From Firm-04 sp964392175 (GTDB taxonomy: Bacteria > Bacillota > Clostridia > Oscillospirales > Ruminococcaceae): a stretch of DNA of 11,962 nucleotides. Below the pieces are notes generated by a model. It was not told the origin of the DNA and searched no databases. It saw only the letters and a program-made list of their open reading frames with translations. Positions 4,262-11,821 of the stretch are shown in pieces. Both the position numbers and the translations under genes were made by a program. Position 1 is the stretch's first letter; the number at the start of each line of letters is the position of its first letter. The DNA is taken from NCBI GenBank assembly GCA_964392175.1, contig CAYMOJ010000041.1, positions 1 to 11,962 of the forward strand. Reading direction: 5' to 3'.

Positions 4262-6784
4262 ATGAAGATTTGTTTTTCTACGCTCGGTTGCCCCGATTTT
4301 GACTGGTCGGATGTTTATTCCATGGCAAAAGACCTCAACTTTGACGGCATTGAACTGCGCTCGTTGGGGATGCCTGTCGATCCCTTCCGTAGCAAGCCCT
4401 TTACCGGTGCACAGCTTGCCAAAACCATAGATAAGCTTGCACAGCTACACCTTGAGATCCCCTGTATCAGCTCCAATTGCTGCATTGCCAACACCTGCGA
4501 TGCACAGCAAAATTCCGAAGAATTGCTTGCCTGCATGAAGCTTGCCCAGGCATTGGGTGCGCCTTATATCCGCGTGTTGGGTGATCTGAATCCTGCACCG
4601 ACCTGCGAGATTGATGACGACGCTGTTGCCAACGCGCTCATCGCACTTTGCCCCGAAGCAGAAAAATATAATGTAACATTACTGGTGGAGACCAATGGTG
4701 TGTACTCTGATACGGCAAGACTGCGGGCTTTGCTCGAAAAGGTTCACAATCGCCGTGTTGCTGCACTGTGGGATATCCATCACCCCTACCGTTATGGCAA
4801 CGAATCCCCCGAAACCACCGTTGCCAACCTTGGCGAATACATTAAATTCGTACACGCAAAGGACAGTGCCACCGAAAATGGCAAAACCATTTACCGCCTG
4901 ACCGGTGAAGGCGATATGCCTCTGGACGCAATGATGGAGGCACTGAACAATATTCACTATACGGGCTATGTTTCTCTGGAGTGGGTCAAGCGTTGGATGC
5001 CTGCGCTTTCCGACGCGGCAATTGTATTTCCCCGCTTCGCCGAATATATGGCACCCTACCGTCATGTTCACAAGCATCCCCTGCAAACCAATCACGCAGG
5101 CACAGGACAGTACATATGGCCAAAGGAGCGCTTGATCTCCTATACTTTCCCCGATGTGCTTGACCGCATCTGCGAGGAATTTCCCAATCAATATGCCTTC
5201 CGCTACACCGAATTGGATTACACCAGAACCTATCCGCAGTTCCGCGACGATGTGGATACCTTCGCACGCTCGCTCATCGCAATGGGCGTTGGCAAGGGTG
5301 ACCACGTCGCGATCTGGGCAACCAATTTGCCGGCATGGTATATCACCTTCTGGGCAACTACAAAAATCGGCGCGGTACTTGTCACAGTCAATACGGGCAA
5401 CAAGATCCACGAAACCGAGTATCTCCTCAAACAGTCTGATACCCATACATTGGTCATGGTAGATGGCTTTAAAGGCACAGACTACAACGAGATCATGCAA
5501 ACACTTTGCCCCGAATTGCTGACTTGCAAACCCGGCGAGTTGAAATCACAAAAGTTCCCGTATCTCAAAAATATCGTGACCGTCGAAAGCCGTCAGCCCG
5601 GCTGCTATACATGGGATGAGGCAATCGCGCTTTCCAAAAATATCCCGCTGACAGAAGTTGAAAAGCGCCGCCGTACCATTCATAAAGACGATGTGGCAAA
5701 TATGCAGTATACCTCCGGTACAACAGGCTTCCCCAAGGGCGTTATGCTGACGCACTACAATGTCGTCAACAATGGTAAAGCCATCGGTGACTGCATGGAT
5801 CTTTCCACCGCCGACCGCGTGATGATCCAAGTACCGATGTTCCACTGCTTTGGCATGGTGCTTGCAATGACAGCTTCTATCACCCATGGCACGACCATGT
5901 CGCCCATCAGTACATTCTCGCCCAAGAAGGGACTTGCTTGCATCAACAGTGAAAAAATCACCTGCTTCCACGGCGTGCCAACCATGTTCATTGCGATGCT
6001 TGGACACGAGGACTTTGCCAAAACCGATTTTTCACATATGCGCACAGGCATCATGGCAGGCTCCCCCTGCCCCATCAAGACCATGGAAGAAGTAATCGAA
6101 AAGATGCATATGCCTGAGATCTGCATTACCTACGGTCAAACAGAGGCATCTCCTGCTACTACCATGAGCAAGACCACCGATTCCATCGAAACCCGCGTCA
6201 ATACAGTTGGTGGGCCTATCTACGGCGTTGAATGCAAGATCGTTGACCCCGAAACCGGCGAGGAGCTGCCCGATAATGTGGATGGTGAATTCTGCGCAAG
6301 AGGTTACAACATCATGAAGGGCTACTACAAAATGCCCGAAGCCACTGCTGCTGCTATCGATAAGGACGGCTGGCTGCATTCCGGTGACCTTGCACGACGC
6401 CTCCCCGATGGCAACTTCAAGATTACAGGCAGAATCAAGGATATGATCATCCGCGGTGGCGAAAACATCTACCCCAAGGAAATCGAAGACTTTCTCTACA
6501 CGCACCCCGATGTCAAGGATGTGCAAGTCATCGGTGTGCCGGATGAGCAGTATGGTGAGGAAATTATGGCTTGCGTCATTCCACAACCCGGCTGTAAGAC
6601 CACCGAGGCTGAGCTAAAAGAGTTTGTCCGTACCCATATGGATAAGTGCAAAACACCTCGCTATGTGGTTTATGTGGAAGAATTCCCCATGAATGTTGCA
6701 GGTAAGATCCTCAAGTACAAAATGCGTGAGTGGGCCATTGATCTGCTCAACCTTCACAAGGCAAACACCATCGAAACAGCGTAA
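4262..6784 (+). CDS. TIM-barrel sugar-isomerase-like domain fused to acyl-CoA synthetase
   Basis: An 840-residue two-domain fusion. Residues 1-265 form a xylose-isomerase-like TIM barrel (AP_endonuc_2 / sugar phosphate isomerase-epimerase family) with the usual metal-ligand series: Glu143 (LVETNG), Asp171 and His173/174 (LWDIHHP), His198 (VHAKD) and Glu240 (SLEW). Residues about 288-835 are an AMP-forming acyl-CoA ligase resembling ACSF2/YngI: A3 YTSGTTGFPKG (483-493), A5 YGQTEAS (624-630), A7 HSGDL (706-710), A8 GRIKDMIIRGGENIYPKEIE (723-742), and A10 with Lys815 in NVAGKILKYK. Both halves keep their catalytic residues, so neither is decayed. The join at about 266-287 is short. AAGAAAGGA (4246-4254) precedes the ATG. 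It is the last gene of the operon, followed by a terminator 30 bases downstream. The barrel substrate is unknown; the fusion suggests that a polyol or hydroxy-acid step is linked to acid activation, but the barrel could also be structural. Confidence 0.85.
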   Translation: MKICFSTLGCPDFDWSDVYSMAKDLNFDGIELRSLGMPVDPFRSKPFTGAQLAKTIDKLAQLHLEIPCISSNCCIANTCDAQQNSEELLACMKLAQALGAPYIRVLGDLNPAPTCEIDDDAVANALIALCPEAEKYNVTLLVETNGVYSDTARLRALLEKVHNRRVAALWDIHHPYRYGNESPETTVANLGEYIKFVHAKDSATENGKTIYRLTGEGDMPLDAMMEALNNIHYTGYVSLEWVKRWMPALSDAAIVFPRFAEYMAPYRHVHKHPLQTNHAGTGQYIWPKERLISYTFPDVLDRICEEFPNQYAFRYTELDYTRTYPQFRDDVDTFARSLIAMGVGKGDHVAIWATNLPAWYITFWATTKIGAVLVTVNTGNKIHETEYLLKQSDTHTLVMVDGFKGTDYNEIMQTLCPELLTCKPGELKSQKFPYLKNIVTVESRQPGCYTWDEAIALSKNIPLTEVEKRRRTIHKDDVANMQYTSGTTGFPKGVMLTHYNVVNNGKAIGDCMDLSTADRVMIQVPMFHCFGMVLAMTASITHGTTMSPISTFSPKKGLACINSEKITCFHGVPTMFIAMLGHEDFAKTDFSHMRTGIMAGSPCPIKTMEEVIEKMHMPEICITYGQTEASPATTMSKTTDSIETRVNTVGGPIYGVECKIVDPETGEELPDNVDGEFCARGYNIMKGYYKMPEATAAAIDKDGWLHSGDLARRLPDGNFKITGRIKDMIIRGGENIYPKEIEDFLYTHPDVKDVQVIGVPDEQYGEEIMACVIPQPGCKTTEAELKEFVRTHMDKCKTPRYVVYVEEFPMNVAGKILKYKMREWAIDLLNLHKANTIETA

Positions 6785-6814
6785 GGTCAACCTTCCCCCA
6801 CTTTGTATTACAAA

Positions 6815-6860
6815 AAAATCCCCTGTAAAGCATACCTGCGTGTGCTTCACAGGGGATTTT
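6815..6860. terminator. Bidirectional intrinsic terminator
   Basis: AAAATCCCCTGT (6815-6826) pairs perfectly with ACAGGGGATTTT (6849-6860). The inner stem continues with AAGCA/TGCTT (6828-6832/6843-6847). On the plus strand the stem ends in TTTT after the fusion synthetase gene. On the minus strand it is followed by a run of seven T, so it should also stop transcription from rqcH. Confidence 0.85.
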
Positions 6861-6888
6861 CATATATAGCTGGTTCAGAGAGAAAAGC

Positions 6889-6919
6889 GGAAAATGCCTT
6901 TGATTCAAAAGCATTTTCC
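6889..6919 (-). terminator. Second hairpin after rqcH, possible weak terminator
   Basis: GGAAAATGC (6889-6897) and GCATTTTCC (6911-6919) are a perfect 9-bp inverted repeat with additional T/A pairing towards the loop. On the minus strand, 39 bases beyond the rqcH stop, it is followed by CGCTTTTCTCTC, a poor U-tract. It may act with the stronger hairpin at 6815-6860, or stabilise the 3' end of the rqcH message. Confidence 0.45.
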
Positions 6920-6958
6920 TAACATCATATCAGCATAAGCAATCCGAAGAGGGCGTGA

Positions 6959-8716
6959 TTAGTCTGTGCTGTTGTGTAGAGATTCGCAAATAGCAGCATC
7001 GGGGGTCACAAATGCCGTTCGATTGTTGGTATAAATCACCATACCGGGACGACTGCCCGCCGGCTTTTTGACGAACTTTGCAAGGCAATAATCGACAGCA
7101 ACTTGTGCAGAATCCTTGCCTCTGCTATGATACGCTGCAAGCATGGCCGCCTCTTCAAGGGTACGATCGGGAGGTGTTTCGCCATTTGCAAGAACGATCA
7201 CATGCGCACCATGGACGCTTTGGGTATGAAACCAATAATCGGTTTTCTCTGCAATGCGCAATGTCAACTGATCATTTTGACAATTATTACGTCCCACCAA
7301 AATTTCATAGCCATCAGAAGACAGAAATTGCAATGGTGGCAACGCTTTGGGTGGCTTTGAAGCCTTGCGGCTCTCTTTCAAATACCCCTGCTCCGTCAAT
7401 TCCAGACGAATCTGTGCCAAATCGGATTCACAGTCTGCGCGCGTCAAAGCATCAAACACGCTATCAATATATGCAAGCTCCTGCTCGCCCGCCGCAATAC
7501 GCGTGGTAAGCATTTTTTTTGCCGTACAAGCCTTTTGATACTTTTTGTAATAGTGCTGCGCATTCTGCGCAGGTGTCATCCGCACATCCAACGGGATACG
7601 CACTGTAGGAGCATCTTCCTCGTAGAAATCTTCCACAACGGCAACTGCATCGCCACGCTGCAACCGATAAAGATTGGCAGAAAGTAAATCCCCGCGGCGA
7701 CGATCTGTTTCCATGGTATCACAGGCAAGCAATTCTTCTCGCTGCACTGCCAGCCGTTTGCGAATACGCTCGGTGGCATTGACCAAAAAACGAAAGAGAT
7801 CATTGGCACGCTGGCGCATTCTCGCAACGTGGTCGCGCTGAGAGAAAAACGCGTCCAGTGCAGCCGAAGCGGTAGGATATTCTGCGGTGATCATCAAGCT
7901 TCCATATTGCTCGATATGCCGGAACGCAAAATCCTTTAACAGTCCATCCTTGGTTCGCACTGTGGTAAATCGGCACTGCTTGCAAAAGAGCATATCTCGG
8001 CTTTGGTGGAGCACAAACAGCAGTCGCTCCAATGCATCTTCCGATAACGGCAACTGTAATGGCGTACCGCGCCCCGCAAAGTACTCCCATTCACGCGCAA
8101 TAATAGGAGAAACGCCCTCAAAATAGCGGATGATTGCCTTGGAAAGAGGCTGCTCCGGTGCAGAACGCAATGTGTTACAAATCATTGGATCATCATCCGT
8201 CAAAAAGCACAAGCGCACATCACGTGGAGGCGCACTGTACTCCATACCGGGCAAAACCAATCGCACACGAGAAACATCCTCATCCACGCGACGGATACTA
8301 TCAATGATGCGCCCCGTTTCATTCAACAATATCAGATTGGAACAACGCCCCATCATCTCGCATACAAGCGTTAGCAAAACCGAATCGCCCAATTCATTAG
8401 TACAGCGAAAATCCAGCATGAGAATTCGCTCAAGACCATCCTGCCGAACCGCTTCCAGCTTTCCGCCACTCAGATGCTTGCGCATGAGCATACAGAACAT
8501 GGGGGGCTGCGGCGGATTTTCTATATTTTGTGTTGTGATATGCATACGTGCGGCATCGGCTGCAACAGAGCAAAGCACCTTGACTGCGCCCATTTTTCCG
8601 CGAAAACACAGCACAAGCATATCACGAGAAGGCTGGTGAACCTTTTCGATGCGACTGCCGATGAGCTGTGAAAGCTCATCACGCACGCAGAAGAGAAATG
8701 CACCATCTAACGCCAT
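6959..8716 (-). CDS. rqcH: Rqc2/NEMF homolog RqcH (NFACT protein)
   Basis: A 585-residue ribosome-associated quality-control factor, historically annotated as fibronectin-binding protein FbpA. Family members bind obstructed 50S-peptidyl-tRNA complexes and recruit tRNA-Ala to add C-terminal alanine tails that mark nascent chains for degradation. An NFACT-N domain starts at MALDGAFLFC; the family's conserved acidic-Arg pair appears as GLER (94-97), with Glu where Asp is usual. A helical/coiled-coil middle follows. The NFACT-R domain begins near 459, with GRNN (475-478), DYWFH (493-497) and HGAH (502-505). Length fits the family. I chose the ATG at 8716 because AAAGGAG (8730-8724) lies seven bases upstream and the protein then begins with the family N-terminus; a longer reading from 8770 adds 18 unrelated residues. 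Adhesin function is not supported, as no signal peptide is present. Confidence 0.93.
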   Translation of the reverse strand: MALDGAFLFCVRDELSQLIGSRIEKVHQPSRDMLVLCFRGKMGAVKVLCSVAADAARMHITTQNIENPPQPPMFCMLMRKHLSGGKLEAVRQDGLERILMLDFRCTNELGDSVLLTLVCEMMGRCSNLILLNETGRIIDSIRRVDEDVSRVRLVLPGMEYSAPPRDVRLCFLTDDDPMICNTLRSAPEQPLSKAIIRYFEGVSPIIAREWEYFAGRGTPLQLPLSEDALERLLFVLHQSRDMLFCKQCRFTTVRTKDGLLKDFAFRHIEQYGSLMITAEYPTASAALDAFFSQRDHVARMRQRANDLFRFLVNATERIRKRLAVQREELLACDTMETDRRRGDLLSANLYRLQRGDAVAVVEDFYEEDAPTVRIPLDVRMTPAQNAQHYYKKYQKACTAKKMLTTRIAAGEQELAYIDSVFDALTRADCESDLAQIRLELTEQGYLKESRKASKPPKALPPLQFLSSDGYEILVGRNNCQNDQLTLRIAEKTDYWFHTQSVHGAHVIVLANGETPPDRTLEEAAMLAAYHSRGKDSAQVAVDYCLAKFVKKPAGSRPGMVIYTNNRTAFVTPDAAICESLHNSTD

Positions 8717-8718
8717 AA

Positions 8719-8850
8719 TCAGACTCCTTTCAGGGGGCAATGTTCCCAAATTGCAGCCAACGATGCACAAGCTTGCCGCACCATTGCTGCACCAATATCA
8801 TCTTCAAGCAATGCGCCAGCAGATAAGTAGCCTTTGCTGTTCGATACCAT
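8719..8850 (-). CDS. Possible 43-codon ORF or gene remnant before rqcH
   Basis: An open frame beginning ATG at 8850 and ending TGA at 8721-8719 encodes 43 residues, including LLEDDIGAAMVRQACASLAA, which has an ordinary soluble-helix composition. Its stop lies within the ribosome binding region of rqcH, two bases before its ATG, as expected for a coupled gene. Against it, no convincing Shine-Dalgarno precedes the ATG (GGTGGG touches it directly), and I do not recognise the sequence. It could be the C-terminal remnant of a lost gene, a small coupled protein, or chance. Confidence 0.25.
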   Translation of the reverse strand: MVSNSKGYLSAGALLEDDIGAAMVRQACASLAAIWEHCPLKGV

Positions 8851-8870
8851 CCCACCGTTTGACAGAACAA

Positions 8871-8902
8871 AGGGACTGCCTGTACAGTTTCAGACAGTCC
8901 CT
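8871..8902 (-). terminator. Terminator of the GH9 cellulase gene
   Basis: AGGGACTG (8871-8878) and CAGTCCCT (8895-8902) form a perfect 8-bp stem, extended by CTG/CAG after a single mismatch. On the minus strand it starts 11 bases after the cellulase stop codon and is followed by TTTGTTCTG, a U-rich tail. Confidence 0.8.
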
Positions 8903-8913
8903 GTAAAGCAGCA

Positions 8914-11448
8914 TTACCCGCCCAGCTCATCGACAGAAATCAAACCTGCAATCAGCTTAAGGATCAATATCGCATCGCCGGCATCCATATCACCGGAATC
9001 GTTGCAATCACCATTTATCATGCCCTGTGCGGACACAACCGCCGTTACATCCTCGGAAAGATAGCGATTGCAGAGAATCACATCACTAACCGTGACCTCT
9101 CCATCGCAATTAACATCGCCGTATGTCACATCACCAACAATGGGATCTTCCGCAGAAGAATCGGACACTGTCGTACCGTCCGGCTCGATGCCACCAATCA
9201 GCACGCCGTTATCGTACACACAAATATTGTCGGTTCTGACCTCATTACCGGCAGCAAAGAATGCACCGTCATCTTCAAAAATGGTCAGCCCCTGATAGCT
9301 GGGATCATTGGTGGGATCCCATGTATCATTAGGACTATAATAGAATCCAATGCTGAATTGCACCTTTTTGCCGCAGTTTACAAAGTTGTAATCATCCCAG
9401 CTCAATTCAACATAGGCATACTGGTTGTCACGATCCCATACAATCGGCTGCGTGATACCGGAGGCTGCCGGTGCCGCCTCTGCCGAAACCTGATCATAGA
9501 GGATCTTTGCCTCAACAATACTGAGCGATGTCAATTCAGAGGTATCAAAATAATAACGCACAGTTAGATTTTCCGGTGATTTTGCAGCAGTGGACTTTAC
9601 CATCAATGAAACCTTGGTCACGCCTGCACCGTTGCTATTGATATCGTCGATGCCGCAAGCCTCAACCCATGTGCCACTGACTCCGCCTTCTCCGCCGCTG
9701 TCACTCCCTCTGCCACCGTCATCTACAGGCGGAAAATCGGGTGTGATCGCCTGCTCGTATTCGTCCTTATACAGCAGATACAGACCAGCTGCTGCGCCGG
9801 GACAAGCTGCATTGTAGTCAATGGTGACCTCATTATAAATCCAATCAGAGGTCACATCATTGTGTGCATCATCGGCATCAGGGCCGCCACACAATGCGCC
9901 AAACAGCACATACATTTGCGGATCGGGGTCTTCACATTTTGTCAAGCCTGAAGAGGCTCTGTGATGAGGATACTTTGCGGAATTCTCATCGTAACCGACC
10001 AGATAGCTTCGAGGACCGGAGCCACCCTCACCCTCCAGATATGTAGTCTCGTTGTTGCCAAGCAAGTATTCCATTTGCCCTTTTGCCCAAGCGGAGAGTG
10101 CGTAGTCATCATTTGCAGTATTGTACTTATCTTTGCCGTTATTGTACTTATCATACACAAGCGCACAGAACTGTGCTGCGGTATTGTAACGGGCAGAGCC
10201 CCATGTATTCAGCCAGAAATAGCCCTGTGGTGTAATTGTACCAACACCGCCTGTCATGTAGGTATTGACAGCCTTTGCAGCACATTCCCAGAAATCAATA
10301 TCCTCATACATACTTTTGCCGGTGGCTGTGATATAATCCATAGCAAGATCGCACAACCCATTGGGATTCTCAGCCGCAGAATAAGTCTTATCGGACTGAT
10401 AATTCTCGGAGATGACGCCCATCAACAAAATAACACCGTTCCACATATCGTTCCAACAATAGACATAAGTAGGCGGTGCATAGAAATCCACCAACGGCAG
10501 CGCATCATTCAGGTACTGCTTATCCCCTGTTACGATATACAGCCAGCAGGCAGCGAAGCAATAGTCATCCTCCCACTTCGAAGAACCGTAATACGCCTTG
10601 GGACCTTGCTCAATATCTGCAATCGCCTTATCGTTGGTATTGGCAAATTCAAACAAAGCCTTTGCATAATCAAGACATTTCTCTGCGTAAGCAGAATCGG
10701 TATCTTTGAAATTCAAATAGTTGATTGCAAGGCAAGCCGCGGTATTCGTTACATTGCAAGTGGTAGGATTCTCAGCTGTCGCAAACCATGCCGTACGCGC
10801 CATCGTATCGTTTTGGGGCAGATTCCAATAGGAGTGATCCAAATCACCATCGCCTACCTGATAGCAGAATGCAACCACATCGCCATTTGCATCACGGAAG
10901 GTACAACGCATGAAATAATCACAGAAATAGCGGATAATGGTTTCCACGTGTTCTTGCTGTTCGCATTCCACATAGGCATCGCGAAACTCATAATATCCCC
11001 ACGAAACCGTTGAGCCAGCATATGCTTCAGGCAGACCAAACTTTACATGGTCACCTGCATCATGATACCCACCGGATACATCGACTGTTCCATCCTCCGT
11101 ACCGGTATTCAAGATATCATAATATTTCTCAATAAAATCTGCCGAAAGATTGGTACCCACACGGTCTTTGAGATCCGCGCTCATATCCATAGCAATCAAT
11201 GGTACGGCTGCATCATATGTATGGCAGTTGGCGCGCCATGCAAAGCGGCTGTTTTCTTCTACTTCAGGTCCACACATATTGGCATCATAAAAATGCAGTG
11301 AATACTGCAATGCCTTCGCAAAGTTGTCGTAATCTCCTGCCGGGTCGGTCACCAGTGCAGATGTCTGCATGGGCATTGCACTAAGTGTGAGCATTCCCGC
11401 CAGAGAAAGGGCTGTGATACGCCCTCCGCGTTTGATACTTGTTTGCAT
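8914..11448 (-). CDS. Secreted cellulosomal GH9 cellulase (GH9-CBM3-dockerin)
   Basis: An 844-residue extracellular enzyme hydrolysing beta-1,4-glucan. In order: signal peptide 1-31 (KRGGR n-region, hydrophobic core, cleavage after QTSA); GH9 (alpha/alpha)6 barrel about 38-562 with DAGD 130-133 (catalytic base region, DAGDHVKF), PHHRASSG 494-501, and catalytic acid Glu540 in YNEVTIDYNA; acidic Gly/Ser linker about 572-592; CBM3-like module about 593-757 (LTVRYYF and VYDNGVLIGGIEP); dockerin about 774-838 with two calcium-binding repeats starting GDVNCDGEVTVSDV and GDCNDSGDMDAGDA. The dockerin should plug the enzyme into a scaffoldin cohesin. I chose the ATG at 11448 because AAGGAGG (11460-11454) precedes it and the signal peptide then starts properly; a start six codons upstream lacks this. 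The gene is monocistronic, with its own promoter and terminator. The endo- or processive mode cannot be told from sequence alone; CBM3c-type GH9 enzymes are often processive endoglucanases. Confidence 0.95.
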   Translation of the reverse strand: MQTSIKRGGRITALSLAGMLTLSAMPMQTSALVTDPAGDYDNFAKALQYSLHFYDANMCGPEVEENSRFAWRANCHTYDAAVPLIAMDMSADLKDRVGTNLSADFIEKYYDILNTGTEDGTVDVSGGYHDAGDHVKFGLPEAYAGSTVSWGYYEFRDAYVECEQQEHVETIIRYFCDYFMRCTFRDANGDVVAFCYQVGDGDLDHSYWNLPQNDTMARTAWFATAENPTTCNVTNTAACLAINYLNFKDTDSAYAEKCLDYAKALFEFANTNDKAIADIEQGPKAYYGSSKWEDDYCFAACWLYIVTGDKQYLNDALPLVDFYAPPTYVYCWNDMWNGVILLMGVISENYQSDKTYSAAENPNGLCDLAMDYITATGKSMYEDIDFWECAAKAVNTYMTGGVGTITPQGYFWLNTWGSARYNTAAQFCALVYDKYNNGKDKYNTANDDYALSAWAKGQMEYLLGNNETTYLEGEGGSGPRSYLVGYDENSAKYPHHRASSGLTKCEDPDPQMYVLFGALCGGPDADDAHNDVTSDWIYNEVTIDYNAACPGAAAGLYLLYKDEYEQAITPDFPPVDDGGRGSDSGGEGGVSGTWVEACGIDDINSNGAGVTKVSLMVKSTAAKSPENLTVRYYFDTSELTSLSIVEAKILYDQVSAEAAPAASGITQPIVWDRDNQYAYVELSWDDYNFVNCGKKVQFSIGFYYSPNDTWDPTNDPSYQGLTIFEDDGAFFAAGNEVRTDNICVYDNGVLIGGIEPDGTTVSDSSAEDPIVGDVTYGDVNCDGEVTVSDVILCNRYLSEDVTAVVSAQGMINGDCNDSGDMDAGDAILILKLIAGLISVDELGG

Positions 11449-11491
11449 AAAACCCTCCTTCTTCATCGGCGTTCATAATTACGCCATTTTT

Positions 11492-11520
11492 AGTATAGCA
11501 CACTTCACAGAAAATTACAA
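11492..11520 (-). promoter_or_regulatory. Promoter of the GH9 cellulase
   Basis: On the minus strand, TTGTAA (11520-11515) and TATACT (11497-11492) are separated by 17 bases, and TGC directly before the -10 makes it an extended -10 promoter. Predicted transcription start is near 11485, giving a leader of about 37 bases before the ATG. The -35 is only a partial match to consensus, which would leave room for regulation. Confidence 0.7.
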
Positions 11521-11562
11521 GTAGAGTGGCTCATTTTTTCAAGAAAAAATTTCAAAAACCTC

Positions 11563-11591
11563 TTGATTTTTTCTGCGAGTTATGATATACT
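11563..11591 (+). promoter_or_regulatory. Promoter of the tRNA-Ser/tRNA-Ala unit
   Basis: TTGATT (11563-11568) and TATACT (11586-11591) are spaced by 17 bases with TGA before the -10 (extended -10). A and T tracts at 11534-11550 and 11553-11557 upstream could serve as an UP element. Predicted start near 11598 leaves a 5' leader of about 45 nucleotides for RNase P to remove. Confidence 0.75.
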
Positions 11592-11642
11592 ATTTCTGTC
11601 AGGGAGAACGACGGCTGAGTTGTCGCAGTCTGCCCTCGTTAC

Positions 11643-11733
11643 GGAGATGTATCGAAGTGGTCATAACGAGAACGACTCGAAATCGTTTGAGCGGTAACAC
11701 GCTCCGTGGGTTCGAATCCCACCATCTCCGCCA
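11643..11733 (+). tRNA. tRNA-Ser(CGA)
   Basis: A class II tRNA with encoded CCA. The acceptor stem is GGAGATG (11643-11649) with CATCTCC (11723-11729), followed by discriminator G11730 and CCA 11731-11733. The anticodon loop CTCGAAA (11676-11682) gives anticodon CGA (11678-11680), reading UCG. The long variable arm GAGCG/CGCTC and the T arm GTGGG-TTCGAAT-CCCAC are intact. The long variable arm and G discriminator fit serine identity. Confidence 0.95.
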
Positions 11734-11739
11734 TTTTTT

Positions 11740-11815
11740 GGGGCATTAGCGCAGCTGGGAGCGCACCACACTGGCAGTGTGGGGGTCACGGGTTCGAATC
11801 CCGTATGCTCCACCA
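11740..11815 (+). tRNA. tRNA-Ala(GGC)
   Basis: A 76-base tRNA with encoded CCA (11813-11815). Acceptor GGGGCAT (11740-11746) pairs with ATGCTCC (11805-11811) and contains the G3-U70 wobble that defines alanine identity; the discriminator is A11812. The anticodon loop CTGGCAG (11771-11777) carries GGC (11773-11775), reading GCC/GCU. D arm GCGC/GCGC and T arm are complete. Only six T bases separate it from tRNA-Ser, so the two are co-transcribed. Confidence 0.96.
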
Positions 11816-11821
11816 ATTATG

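Noticed and set aside
4679..5500. A 273-codon minus-strand frame opposite the fusion protein
   Set aside because: It lies across the intact TIM barrel and N-terminal ligase coding sequence and is Cys/Gly/His-rich without family resemblance.
8717..8770. Upstream start for rqcH at 8770
   Set aside because: The 18 extra residues do not fit the NFACT N-terminus, and the internal ATG at 8716 has a proper ribosome binding site.
9961..11013. A 350-codon plus-strand open frame opposite the cellulase
   Set aside because: It is antisense to the GH9 domain, has no ribosome binding site or recognisable family, and an odd Ile/Cys-rich composition typical of a shadow of biased codons.
11449..11466. Upstream start for the cellulase at 11466
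   Set aside because: The upstream ATG has no ribosome binding site of its own, and its first codons contain the AAGGAGG that serves the ATG at 11448.
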